Shown: piece after piece, positions 46,441 through 57,312 of the stretch
Layout: each line of letters begins with the position of its first letter
How positions within the stretch are numbered: the first letter of the stretch is position 1
Source: Spirogloea muscicola
Taxonomy: Eukaryota; Streptophyta; Zygnematophyceae; Spirogloeales; Spirogloeaceae
Reading direction: 5' to 3'
DNA: 64,000 nt
NCBI GenBank assembly: GCA_009602725.1
Contig: WELB01000043.1
Location: 147,113-211,112 of the forward strand
Notes under the pieces: model-generated
What the model was told of the DNA's origin: nothing
The model's database searches: none
What the model saw: only the letters and a program-made list of their open reading frames with translations
Translations under genes and position numbers: made by a program

Positions 46441-46863
46441 TACAGACAATTGGTTTGATCACCAAAGAAAAAGTGCTGCGACATCAGCCGAACACCATGG
46501 AGTGAACATTTGTGGCTTGCTACAAGCTCATCTTGAATCCTGCATGATTGCTTTCGGCAGCTCATATTACCGATTTGATTTTGTTCCCTTTTCATAAGTA
46601 CTGGTGTGGGGCTGCAGGCTATAGCTGGTAGCAGAAGTGATGGGTACTAGCACACGGACCATTGCTGGAACAAGTTTACATGATCAACATAAATGACAGG
46701 AAAGAGGATGCTTGACTGGTGCTTGGAGACGCTAGCAGGTGAATAAGGATGAGATCCGGTTCCTCAAGATGGTGAACAGCCATGCAGTTGGCGTGACGTT
46801 AGACGAGGAAAGGCTGGCCCAGGTGGCGGCAACAAAAGCAGGTGGCGGCAACAAAAGGTGACC
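46441..46863 (+). CDS. Possible terminal exons of a small plus-strand gene
   Basis: Two acceptor-preceded segments look coding. Segment 46,446-46,501 follows CTTATCTTTACAG and reads TIGLITKEKVLRHQPNTME up to GTGAAC. Segment 46,740-46,862 follows ACGCTAGCAG and reads VNKDEIRFLKMVNSHAVGVT, then LDEERLAQVAATKAGGGNKR and a stop. The composition (charged, helical, no low complexity) resembles a real small protein, but the phases of the two pieces do not match directly and no start exon was found. The repeat CAGGTGGCGGCAACAAAAG occurs twice in tandem at the end. I do not recognise the family. Confidence 0.3.
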
Positions 46864-47413
46864 ATTGTTGAGGCTCCCATTGGTGGGAGACCAAATAACT
46901 CATTTGTATGGCTAGCAATTGGGCCCAGTGTCCTGTCAGTGTAACTTGCCCCACTGAGGTGGGAGCTCTGCCGAGGAGCCGTAATTAGCAAGGCCCGAAA
47001 GCTACAAGTCCTCGCAAAAGATAGCTGCCGGTGCAAAAATGGGCCGCGGGTGCCAAGAAGTGGCACGCGACGGCCGTAGCGTTGCGAAAGCATTCATGAC
47101 AGGCAAAAAGAAGTCCCATGAGTGGAAAAACTGTTTCCTGGGACCGCTCAGCGCCGAGAATTGAAACTGATGCTCAAGTAAGTCACAAACCCTGAACTCG
47201 CTTTCGACAACCGGGAATACCAAACACCCTCGTAGCGTCGCAAAAGCAAAGGGAACAGTCACAGAGCTTCCCACGACGGAAGCACTGTGTCTTGGGACCG
47301 CCGAGCGCCGAGAAGTGAAATCGATATCAGGTCGTCAAATCTGGACTCGCTTTCGCCTACCAACTGGGTAGACCATAAACCCTCGTTCCTCCTCCGCTTC
47401 GAGGACCATCCGC
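46864..47413. other. Unassigned sequence upstream of the small membrane protein stop
   Basis: No gene recognised. Two similar stretches occur at about 47,075-47,180 and 47,230-47,360. Both contain GTAGCGTTGCGAAAGC-like, TGGGACCG(C)...AGCGCCGAGAA and AACTCGCTTTCG segments, so this looks like an old imperfect duplication of about 150 bases. Confidence 0.4.
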
Positions 47414-47623
47414 TCAGACGGTGACGGCGGGGCTCTGGGCGGGCGCGCGGGGCGGCGCGGCGCCCTCGCCGCCGCCGCCGTCGGCGCCAGGCTCGCCGGC
47501 CAGGCTGCTCCACCCCTCCATGCGCTCTGGGCGCAGGAACCAGACGACAGCGTAGAAGAGGAGCGCCAGGGCGAGCAGCGCCACCGCCACGATGCCAGCC
47601 AGCACCACCGGCGTCACGGCCAT
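47414..47623 (-). CDS. Small single-pass membrane protein, 69 residues, function unknown
   Basis: A single-exon frame starting at an ATG in the context GGCATGG. It encodes MAVTPVVLAGIVAVALLALA, then LLFYAVVWFLRPERMEGWSS, followed by a Gly/Ala/Pro-rich tail with acidic residues ending SPAVTV. The first 30 residues form one long hydrophobic span followed by a basic RPER, consistent with a tail oriented to the cytosol or stroma. The gene is GC-rich like other first exons here, so it might be exon 1 of a longer gene, although the stop is in frame with no donor needed. No family recognised. Confidence 0.5.
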   Translation of the reverse strand: MAVTPVVLAGIVAVALLALALLFYAVVWFLRPERMEGWSSLAGEPGADGGGGEGAAPPRAPAQSPAVTV

Positions 47624-47935
47624 GCCGCCGAGCGGGCCTTCCGCTCCTTGCACTCTCGAGACCGCGCCCGTCGCCGCCGCCGCCGCCGCCGCCGTCGCCT
47701 CCGCCCGTCGCCGCCGCCGCAGCCGCCGCCGCCGCCGCAGGCGCCGAGGTGGTTTAGGGCTCTTGTTTTGTAAAAATCGTTACTTTGGGGCTCAGCTGGG
47801 GCGCCGGCAGGGTGCCAGTCGCGGGCCAGTTGGCAGCCAAATTGGCTTGCCGCGTGTCCTGTAACCTCGGTACGAGCCGACGGTGGCCACGTCCCGTCGG
47901 ACGAAGTCGCGGCCGATCGTCACGCAAAAGAGAGA

Positions 47936-48300
47936 AGGCGCGCCGTGAGCATGACATTGAAAGGGAGGCCAATTCTAGCCCTACAAATGACCTGTTAACT
48001 GGGTAATGAGCTGGCTAAGGGGGATACTAATGACCCCGAGTGAGCACATGCATATCTGACAAGCTATACTGAGGCGCCAAACCACCACCACGGAAGCCAC
48101 GCAAAAGCGAACTAATCCGAGCGAAAGCGTCACTGCGTGCAGACACCAAGCGACCAAACCAATCGGCAGCTGAAAGTCGGAAAAACCGGCAGCAGGCCAA
48201 GACAACCATATGTTGTCAATGTCCGGACGTGCTACTGTTGAAGGACAGCTCTCCCAAAAGGAGGCGTTGGCTGTGAAAGGCCAGCCCCAAAGACGGTGAA
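47936..48300 (-). mobile_element. 5'-truncated LINE copy, subfamily B
   Basis: On the minus strand the ORF end GFRGGGLAPQYSLSDMHVLT is followed by a stop, and then by a 3' UTR that matches the copy at 27.4-27.55 kb (CTCATTACCCAGTTAACAGG, GGGCTAGAATTGGCCTCC, GCGCGCC). Upstream on the same strand, 48,245-48,300 is a LINE tail (GGCTGGCCTTTCACAGCCAA), so here too a truncated copy starts just behind another copy's tail. Confidence 0.75.
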
Positions 48301-48718
48301 TGTAGCTCTCGACTGGACAAGATCGACTTACTGGGAGTAGTGCTACTGTTGGTTGCTGTGGCGGAGGGAGGAATGCTGCCGGATGCGCGAGGAGAAGACG
48401 AGGTAAGAAGCACAGCTTTCGAGGTAGGAGGGGTGGCTGAGGGGTTTGAAAGAGGGGAGCAAAGAGAGAGGGGAATCGTGTGCAAGTCACATCAGTCACG
48501 GCGGTGTGCTTCATGCTCACAAGCTGTAGCACAAGCCTACCACTCCTACGCAGCTACCAGCAGCAGCATTCTTCTACCGGGAAACGACACTACTTGCAAC
48601 TTCTAAGCTTGTTCGTGTGTAAGGCAGCAGCCCATCTTCTCGGACTTCTTCTGCACTCCTTGCACTTGTCCTTCTGGTCCCTCATCAGAGCGCCCAGAAA
48701 GTGCTTCCATTTCAAGTA

Positions 48719-48818
48719 CTCAGTCGACTGTGACTGACTAGCCATGGTACAGTCAGGTCTCCTCCTCAAATTCTCAGTTGACTGTGACTGACTAGCCATG
48801 GTACAGTCAGGTCTCTTC
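48719..48818 (+). repeat. Tandem direct repeat, two units of about 54 bases
   Basis: The core ACTGTGACTGACTAGCCATGGTACAGTCAGGTCTC occurs twice, at about 48,727 and 48,781, with near identity. The core contains a short imperfect palindrome (GACTGACTAG/CTAGTCAGTC-like half-sites around CCATGG). Confidence 0.8.
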
Positions 48819-48869
48819 GTGCTTTCTAGTCCAACCATTACTACATGCACAAGGACTCAGTATAGCACG

Positions 48870-49876
48870 CTAGCCTTCGCACCGTGATCCTGCAGTTGGC
48901 GTCTGCCCACCTCCTGGAAGGGTATAGTAGCTCCCTGGCGGTGCCATTGGTGGGTAAGTGCAAACTTGCCAATCTGTCACCCACTGAGATAAGGAGTACA
49001 CGGACCAAACGACGGACCAAATCACCATGAGCACGCCCACAAACATGCAGGCCTTGGCCCACCTTGAGACCTTCCTCCCCCGTTTTCCTTGTTGATCTGC
49101 ATAAAGAAGCATCGCCTGTTCTAAATAAGTGTTGACCGTTCTTAAAGCGGGCCCACTAAAAAGAAGCGATGATTAACATGTCGATGAGATGTACTACGTT
49201 TCTGAAAGTCCTCTTCATTAAGGCCAAAGGACTATTACTGGCTGCCTAACCAGCTGATATATGTCTTTGTAGATTGTCACGAGACATCAGATGGGAGGTG
49301 AAGCAGCTGCGAGCTGCGAGCTTAACTCAACATACAGATTCTTTCTTTGTCTACTACAATGTCACAAACAATGCAACTGATGCATGCGAAGAATGCCACA
49401 CTCCACAACCAAATGCCTCCCCTTGAACCAGCTAGTACGCACGCTTACTATCTTGGAAATTTGAGAGGGTCCGGAGCGCACCAATGGCGAGTTCATCTGT
49501 GTAGGACTGAGTCTCAGCTGCGAGTTGATTTTCCGTTTTGATGATATGAGATGTCTTGATTGGGTAAGCTGAGAAGCCTGGTGATTGAGTAGCCAGCTGC
49601 CAGCCGAAGTCACTGCCTCCCATTGGCCTCCTAAGTACCTCTGCTTTGGAATCTTTGTCCTCTTCAGAGGCTTGACTGTACCTTGAAGACACGAGAGGGG
49701 CAGGATTATCAAGATCCTGAAGACTATGTGCCGCCTCACGGCACACCTACCTGCCTCTGTGATCCAGTGATCAGCAGAAAATTCCTGCATAAGGTGTTCC
49801 AGTCTGCGTGAGTGATCACCAGGGCCCGCCTTGGCCNCGCCGACGGCGGCGGCGGCGTCGGCGGCGGCGGCGCCAT
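48870..49876 (-). CDS. Two-exon small membrane protein, about 117 residues, function unknown
   Basis: Exon 1 runs from an ATG at 49,876 (CGCCATGGCG) to 49,751 and ends at donor GTAGGT. Exon 2 starts at 49,096 after TTTATGCAG and ends with a stop at 48,870. The frame that joins them reads DHSRRLEHLMQEFSADHWIT, then EADQQGKRGRKVSRWAKACM, then the membrane span FVGVLMVIWSVVWSVYSLSQ and WVTDWQVCTYPPMAPPGSYY. The G|AT junction codon fits phase exactly. The ATG frame (MAPPPPTPPPPSA) and the frame after the single n at 49,837 differ by one base, so the n probably hides an indel. This suggests a single-pass protein with a basic stretch before the span. No family recognised. Confidence 0.55.
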
Positions 49877-52354
49877 GGCGGCGGCGGCGGCAGGATGCCC
49901 GGTCGGGTTGCCTGCAGGGACTTGTCGCCCGCAAGGCGTGCGACGCCTCTGCGACAAGATTGGAGCAATCGAGGCCGTTGAAGTTGTGTCACCGGCGCGT
50001 CGCACGCCGCGGTCACCCCCGCCATGCACTCTGCCCAGGGGCGGCCCAGCACCGCTGACGGCACTGGCATGCCGCTCTGCCGTTAGCATGGCGGCTAAAC
50101 GGCACAATTCCGACGGTGGGCGCCAAATATACAATACTGCTGATGAGATCGGTGAAGTTGCGGCTAGTGCAACACTGCTGCAGCACTTGTGGAGTGAGGT
50201 CCACAACTACTGCAACAGCGGTGATCTGGCGATGTGTACGTTGTTGAGGTGCTATCAAGGAAAGCGACAGGCCTTGTGCTACACAGCGTCGGAGACAGTC
50301 TCATGCAAGGCATCAAGAGGGGATGTTTCCTGCTACTCTTTGCTGAACCAACTCTGCCACTATGTGTTCAATGTGGATTCTGTCGAATGAAAGTCCCTAT
50401 ATCCTGAACCAGCGGTTTGGGCTGGGGAACCACCTGACTGGGCCGGGCGGGCCTGGTGAACCACGGGCGCTCTTCTCGCAAAAGGGTTGCCCGGAGCAAA
50501 CATTCTCTCACTGTGAAGTCAAGGCCAACGTGCCTGCTCCTAGCTATGGCTACCATCCATCTTCGGTGCGGTGCTAGTCTGATCTGTGTCTGCCGCCACG
50601 AGCGGATCTGTGACTGCACCGCCTGAGACGGGGTTGGTCTGCTGGTCCTTTTGGGCTGGCGTTTCACAGGCTCCGCCCCCTTTGAAGGCCCCTTTTTCCT
50701 TGGAAAGGGGCAAACGCTCAGCGGAACACGCCGATTTGAAAGACGAGAAACGGCGGCTGTTGGCACTGTTGGATTGCACACTGTCGAGAGGTGCACAGTC
50801 AGATGTTGCCAGATCTGGGGCACCAACAGCTTATGGGCCCACTGCCTGGGCTGCGGAAACTGTACACATACATGTCATGGCGCCTATGAGAGGGTCAAAA
50901 AACATCATCTGCTTCGTACGAGAAGCTGGACTTGGATAAAGTGATGAGAGTTTCGCTCAGCAGAAAACATCGCAGTGGAGGCGAAGACGCTTGTGAAGCT
51001 CTTTGCGAGCTCTGGCGAGCATCACCTGCACTTGCTGGCCTACATAACTTAGCCTAATTGACAGCCAGGTGCGGCACAATGCTTGTACTTCAGCTGCTGT
51101 GCGTGGAGCCAGGAAGCAGTCTGGTGACGGATTGACAGCAAATGCATCAAGAGTTGACGTAGATCTGGATCTGGCAGCACAGCGTATTGCCGGACGGTCC
51201 GGCGCTGCTGCAACTGTGGAAATCATGAAGTGTGAAGCTGAAGAGGAGGTGGCAGACAATATAACAAGCCAAGTAATGTGATAAATTTGCAGTAGCGGAG
51301 ATGGCTCTGTCAAGGAGAATACTTTATAATGGTATGGATCTACCAGCTGGAGGAGTGCTGAGGCCGCAGAAGGCGGCAGTTGAGGACTTCAGTGCACCTG
51401 GATCTCACTTGTGGAACTCGGCATGTGGGGAACTGAAGACGATCAGCAGTTCCAATTGTAACACCATGTAGAACTCTGCATTCGCTGGCATCTGAACATA
51501 TAGATCTGGCTGCAGCTAGCCGTATCTGAAGTATACGGTATCTGGCGGCATGCAATTGTCAACATCTGGCAGTCTAGCTTGGTCATTTGAAATGGACCGG
51601 TTGCTATTTTGCTAATACGTTGGGCCTTCAATCCCGTGGGACTCTGAATGAAGATTCTTGATAGCCGTTATCTGACTTCCAGCGTTTCAAGGCATGTGAG
51701 CAACTAAATAACGTTGATGTTAGGGCGGCTCTGATTGAGCCAGTAATATTGACGAAGGCGATTTTCTCCCCAATTGCATGTATAATCAACTTCAATCAAC
51801 ATCTGAAGAGCCTACTTCCTCCACACAACAGTTGTAAGACTGCATAGCCCCTTGGGCAATGCAGCACCCAGCAGTCACCAGTGCTACAAGGTCAACTGGA
51901 GGATTGAATGCCTGCTTCCTCTACACAGGGTTGTGAGACACTTTCAGCATGAGCGCTTGAGCAGTGCAGCACTAAGCAGTCGCCAGTACAAAGATATCAA
52001 CTGTGCTACAATGTCAATCGGATGGACTGACAAGAGAAGCATTAAAGAATGACATTGCTGTCTTGAATTATACAGTAAGCAGCCGATACAAGATGCAAAG
52101 CCTCCGTAAGGTGCTTGCACCAAAGAGTCTCTCAAAAATGGGACAATGTAAGGAATAAAGCCAAAGTGATTCAGACCAATGGAAGGCAGAATCAGTGATC
52201 AGTAAAGCTTAACAATACCTAGTGATGCACATGTCCAACTAGTGGCAAAATTGCAGTAGACCACGCTCTCAGAGGAGCACAGGCTCTCTGGGCTGGGTCT
52301 GGGATGTCCAGTTGTCCAAGAAACTGGATAAACCTCTCAGCTGAAAAGCTGAGC
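49877..52354. other. Unassigned region with a LINE tail and diverged repeats
   Basis: The plus-strand frame 49,875-50,390 opens at the same CCATGG palindrome used by the minus-strand gene, but shows no splice support or recognisable domain. A LINE tail lies at 50,635-50,725 (+), carrying TTTTGGGCTGGCGTTTCACA. A diverged tandem duplication is at 51,805-52,005. Nothing else was recognised. Confidence 0.4.
51805..52005 (+). repeat. Diverged tandem duplication, two units of about 98 bases
   Basis: Both units contain CTTCCTC(C/T)ACACA, GTTGT(A/G)AGAC, a GC(A/T)...TTG(G/A)GCA(A/G)TGCAGCAC segment and AGCAGTC(A/G)CCAGT followed by TCAACTG. The units differ at many positions, so the duplication is old. 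Confidence 0.6.
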
Positions 52355-53953
52355 TTAAGGGTTCCGGCGAGTGTTGTTGGACGGAAGAGGAGCATACAGG
52401 TCCTCGTTGCCGCTGCGGCCATAAGGCCAGCAGCCAGGGAAGCGGCTCGTGGAGATCCAAAGGTAGACAATGTATGCGAGGTGGGCAACTACCACGATGA
52501 GGAGGATCCATCCCAGGATGGTGGCAGCCCATGCCAGCAAGCTGTTCACATTGTTCTCTGCCAGGCAAACAGCAGATATAACAACATCAAAACATAATCC
52601 CCACTTCCTTCAATGATATGATTCGTTGGTAGGTATTATCAGAATGATGAATAAAATAGGCGTTACCAGAATGAAAAGCCTCATGAAGGCCATATATGCT
52701 ATACCTCTGTAGATGGCAATGTGGTAGACACCAGTCCGATGTTCCTCGCCAGTGATAGACACATAGACATGTGTTGTCAAGCCATTCTTAGACAGGAAGA
52801 CAGTATTGTTCTTCAGAGTCTCGCCCTCAACATCATCAATGGTAATCTCGTAGTCATAGTCGTAGTCATGGTCCTGTACAACCGTCATGAAAGTGAAAGC
52901 ACATTGCTGAGTTAAGTACTGAATATGGATCGTCCTGTCTCTTGTGGCAAGTAGAAACCCCGGAGAAATTGCTGTGCTCAAAATGCGTCTTTCTCGGCTC
53001 TGGCTACCATTTTGGCCTGCGGCAAATGCAACACAATATGCGGCGTTCTGGACTCTACAAGGCCATTTGATACCTATACAGACGAACACCATCATAGAGT
53101 GCAGGCTGAGTGGAGACACTCACCACAGGCTTCCACAACTTGGGGTGGATGTCCACAAACGAAACATTGGCATTGACAGTGGTCGAGTATTCATAATTGG
53201 AGCCATTGAAGGTAGGAGACAGCACAGCGTCCTCAACGGTCAGGTTGTGCAGGCGAGCCTTCGGCCAGTCCTCGGAGGGGTGACGGCGGTGAGGAGGGGG
53301 AGGTGCGTCATCGTCCTCGGACCTTCGTGCGACAGTCCTGCACACACACAAGTATACGTGAGCGTCGGCGTGCCATCGCGTCCTCAACAGACTGCAGGCT
53401 TGACGGCACCTCTGACCAGCAATCTGCATGGTGTAAGTATCGCAAGAATGCTGACAGGGAAGGCGGAGCCGCAAAGATAACTGCTTGCAGAGGGGTACTC
53501 TTGTGACGTACGGCGCAGCGACTGCCTCAGAAGTTGTCTCCTTAGCGGGCACAACAAGCGCGTCCAAGCTGCAATGACCAAGCCACTGCAATGAGTGCTA
53601 AGTTTGCACACCTAGGGCGCTAAACAATCCTCCAGTACTAAAGTGTCTCGAGCAAGTCATGGCAGGTCTGACAGCGCTTGGCCATCAGAGTCGCAGATGA
53701 GAATGCCAGACCGCGGCTGTGCGCCAGTCCTAAGCGGTTGCTGACTCCAAGCTCAACCTCGCGACCTCCACATGCGCTTAGACGGCACGGGTGTGACGCC
53801 GCAGCTGCCAGGAGCCTCCCACAACATCCTACGTCCAAGAGACAGCGCCAGGGCGGCGAGCGACACAGGCTGAACAGCCCGCCCTTAGCCGGGCGGGGTG
53901 GAGGGCCACCTGGACGTCTCGGCGGCGACGGAGGCGGCGAGGAGGAGGAGGAG

Positions 53954-53986
<33 letters not shown>

Positions 53987-53992
53987 CCTCAT
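52355..53992 (-). CDS. Type I membrane protein with a single cadherin-like beta-sandwich domain (222 residues)
   Basis: Four exons: 53992-53910, 53337-53124, 52873-52705, 52557-52355; 223 codons with the stop, phase kept at every junction. Residues 1-25 form a signal peptide (MRT, eleven alanines, LLLLLAASVAAE). Residues 29-56 are a polar Pro/His linker. Residues 57-155 match the Cadherin-like beta-sandwich family (Pfam PF12733): LHNLTVEDAVLSPTFNGSNY at the start, STTVNANVSFVDI in the middle, and LTTHVYVSITGEEHRTGVYH followed by IAIYR at the end. Several N-x-S/T glycosylation sites lie in it. Residues about 162-188 are a membrane span (ILGWILLIVVVAHLAYIVYL), followed by a 34-residue cytosolic tail ending NTRRNP. 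This domain usually occurs in multi-domain secreted or surface proteins; a stand-alone membrane-anchored copy is unusual. The ligand is unknown. Confidence 0.85.
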
Positions 53993-54944
53993 GGCGGCGA
54001 TGGCGGCGGCGGCGGCGGCTGCAGAAGGAAAGCTGGAGAGGAATTAAACCTGTCCACTGTGACTACGGTGTGTCCCATTTCGGGCCCCTCCCTCCCTCCT
54101 GGGCCGTCCTTCCCTCCCCTCTCGCCCCAGCCTCTCTCACCGCCAGAATGATGCCCAATGTAGTGCCCCATCTCTTTTGTGCACCTTCCCTCTCCCCTCT
54201 CAGCAGCCCCGGCCCCCGGGGGGACGGCATCTCCGGGCGCCCGGGAGGAATCCCGGCCCGACGGCTCCACGTCGGCCCGACGGCGCCGTCGGGCCCCCCT
54301 TCTGGCGGCGCCGCGAGGTAGCGCCGCGTGGCGGGTTAGGGCGCCGCTCAGGCGCTGCTGGGGCGCCGCGTGGCGTTTATGAACGTCGGGCGAATCGACG
54401 GGGGGGTGGGCGGGGGTCGGGAGCTCCCTGTGAAGGGAGTGCGCCTGGCTGCGGCCCCCCCCCCGATCGCCGTCGTCGGCAAGACTTTCCAAACGTCGGC
54501 CGGTCCTCGCCTCTGACGCGTGGTGAATAGCCGCCAAGCTGCCCGCTCAAGTCGGGCAGGAAGAACCCTAAACCCCGCCCTTTGAGCGACGTCCCACGAT
54601 CGTATGCTCCCTCAATGAGTCGGTGCCGTTTAAGGTCATTCACGCCAGTCCCGAAACGTCCCTGCTGCCCGTGGAGCTCGGGCAGCACGCGCAGCACCCC
54701 GTGGCTTCCCGTGGCCGTGGCAGTCTGCTTCCGCGAAGCGCTGCCATGTGCGTCCGATACCCCTCATCGACGGTTACGGCAGCGCAGGGACGTGCCGTGT
54801 CCGGCGTGCAGCGAGGACAAAGGGCTACCGCGTGAGCTAGCGGGCCGTTCAGAATTTAGGGAGTTTCAGTAGCGGTGGCTGTCAGGGGATACGAGATTTA
54901 TTTACGAGAATCCATAAGAGTTTTCTGACAGTGGCGATGCTGAA

Positions 54945-55395
54945 AGAGCCCTTCCAAGATAAAGACGACTCTTCCTATGGAAGGCAATGGCTGTGAGAGG
55001 CAAGCCCAAGGAAGTAGATTGAAGCTAGTGCAAAGGTGGGCGAAGGCTGTGAAAGGGCAGCCCAACTGAGTGAACTGCCTGTGAAAGAAGCAAGTGGCTC
55101 TTTTAAAGGGGCGAGGGCTGTGAAGAACCAGCCCAGACAAGGTCCACAGGCCGAGGTGCTTAAACCACACAGCTGTGCAAGTGGCTACAGCGAGTGGAAG
55201 CACAGTAACCCCGAGGCAGCAGCCGCAAGTCGGAGTGACTTGCAGCTGTAAAGAAATCACCATAACGATGCCCAGAAGCAGCAGCCCAAGTGCGGCCTAC
55301 TTGCAAGTGCACTGCATGAGCTTGGAATGGCTTAAAATGAGATGGAGAGTCGCATGCAAAACACCTGGGCGAGCAACCTGGCGGCAATGAAGTCG
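54945..55395 (-). mobile_element. Truncated LINE copy with several tails
   Basis: The minus-strand frame gives a decayed LINE C-terminus (HAVHLQVGRTWAAASGHRYG, then SHSDLRLLPRGY). It is followed by tails at about 55,140-55,085, 55,075-55,030 and 55,015-54,950, each with a GGCTGGTTC...CAGCC-like or GGCTGCCC...CAGCC hairpin remnant. The three successive tails again indicate repeated insertion behind earlier tails. Confidence 0.65.
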
Positions 55396-57187
55396 GTCAC
55401 AGAGTCATAGCCGGCAGAGTAGTCCGTGTACTTGCGCTCATTACCGCCTACAGCCTTGCCAACCGCGTGCACTGCCTCCACCGGCCTCCTCACAGCCTCC
55501 TCCTCACTTCCTCCTCACTGCCTCCTCACAGCCACTTTAGGGCCTCGCTTCGTGCAGCCCCACTTTTTGCACTTGTATATCTGTCCCGTATGCACAGCGT
55601 ATTGGCTCGGCTTGGCCTCCCTTTCACTCAGGTGCACTGCGCGCCCGTTCTCTTGCAGAGCCCACGATAAATTGTTGGATCCCCCTCCCTGGAAGAGGTC
55701 CACTAGGTGCTCGAAGAGCCATCCGGAAGGGTCTCTTGACACCATCCGGGGGCGCTTTGATAAGTGCTTAGAGGGCCTCTGCTGAGAGGTCGAGGAGTGG
55801 GCAGCTCGCCAACCCAGGGCTCAGGAAAGTGTTGAGGAGCAGGATGGAGGAGGATGTAGCTCGCGTAAGATGGCCATCGGAGCCTCGGATTGTTGCCAGA
55901 GGTTCGGGGCAGAGGGCTTGAGCGGGAGAGCTCTCCTGCCCTTCCAAAGTGGGTCGCACACGCTAAATTGCCAGCCATTTATCAATAGGGCTGGTTGACT
56001 TTGCCGCTTCACCCTCGTCATTTTGAGAGGCGACGCTGCTGCACGCTGCTAGGCCAGCTCCTCCATTGGCAGCTTGCTGAACCAGCCAGACTGTCTTGGA
56101 GGCATTTGCTGCTACCATCGCTATGGGAGGTAAAAGTGTAGTGTCAAGCTCAAGCTTGGGAAAGAGCTGGTACAACGCCCAGGATGCCCTCGTCCAAATA
56201 ATCAGCTCTCGTGAGAGGATGGGCTCCAGCACCTTTGCAGCACCCTCTGCGTGCACATTTTGGACTGCGGCGGACGTTGTAAAGGCCGTTCGGGTTGAGG
56301 AGCAGGAGGTCCACCGTACCGTGCCTGCCCAATGCCAGCTCTCGAGAGGAGCGCGGTGCGCATGAAGAGAAAGGGAGGCCAATTTAGCCCAATACAACAT
56401 CGGGAGAAGGAGGCCCGGCAGGTGAGCGACGTCGCTGACCAGCTCCTAACGGTTCTGGCTGTTGCGGAAGTGTCAAGAGCGTGGGCTATCAAACCTCTCA
56501 TCTTGACTTGGCGCCGGCAGGCGAAAGAAGAAAAGGGGCGATGGCTGTTGAGGAGGCTTACCCCGGAAGAATGGACCAAGCTTCAGGGGGTAACGCTGTT
56601 CAGTCGTGCAGCAGTGTCGTACAATGCTGCTCGCACGGGAGGATCGTCCTGCAGGTCAAATGGAGGATCCCGTGGTGGGTTTTTAGAAAGAGCTAAAGCG
56701 ACACTACACGTTCGGAGTCCCCGGGCCCACGACAAAGATAGTTGGTATCCATGCAGTATCGGGGTTCAACTGCCCATGACGGGAGAATGACACTGTGGCG
56801 TGGGTCCCACGAAAAGCGGGCGGGACAGCGCCCCGGCTTCCCGGCGGCCGGGAAAGCCACACGATGCGCGCCGATCTCCCGGTGGAGACTGCCTGCACGC
56901 TCGTGCGCGCCCCGCGGGCGGCCCGGCGCAACGGATTTGCGTCGCGTACCGCCTGGTGGGAGCGCACGCACTCGGCGCGCGGTACTAGCAGACAACGTAA
57001 GCCGCCCGGCGGTCGACTGCAGTCACGCGCCTTCTCCGTACGCTTAGGGGCTTACGACAACGATGAGTTTGTCCGTGCGCCTGGTCAAGAGTGACCTGGC
57101 TACGGGGTCGCGACGGCGCAGCGGTGTCGTTAGCGGGGCCGTCCGCGGAGGGCCCGCCGACGGGGGACGTCTCAGCCCGTCGTGGTG

Positions 57188-57268
57188 TAGCAAAATGGGA
57201 CCCTGCCCGTCGCAGGCGCGCCCTGCCGACCGCGGGTGGGGGGCGGGGGTTCGATCCCCCGCCCGCCC
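57188..57268 (+). other. Pol III-like A and B boxes with a long GC hairpin (possible tRNA-derived SINE relic)
   Basis: TAGCAAAATGG at 57,188-57,198 fits the tRNA A-box consensus, and GGTTCGATCCC at 57,248-57,258 fits the B box. The B box is the loop side of a strong hairpin (GCGGG...GCGGGGG/CCCCCGC...CCCGC). The A-B spacing of about 50 bases is longer than in a normal tRNA, and no acceptor stem could be paired, so this is not an intact tRNA gene. A LINE tail starts 17 bases downstream. Confidence 0.35.
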
Positions 57269-57284
57269 GCTCTATTTTAGAAGA

Positions 57285-57312
57285 AGTGGCTCTCCCAATG
57301 GGGGCAAATATT
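57285..57312 (-). mobile_element. Minimal LINE 3' terminus
   Basis: Only the last 28 or so bases of the LINE tail are present (TTGCCCCCATTGGGAGAGCC, then ACTTCTTC on the minus strand). This is the shortest copy in the window and shows how far 5' truncation can go in this family. Confidence 0.55.

Noticed and set aside
56332-57094. Several frames on both strands, some Arg-rich
   Set aside because: GC-rich DNA with LINE-like pieces. The frames overlap each other on both strands and none shows a domain or plausible splicing.
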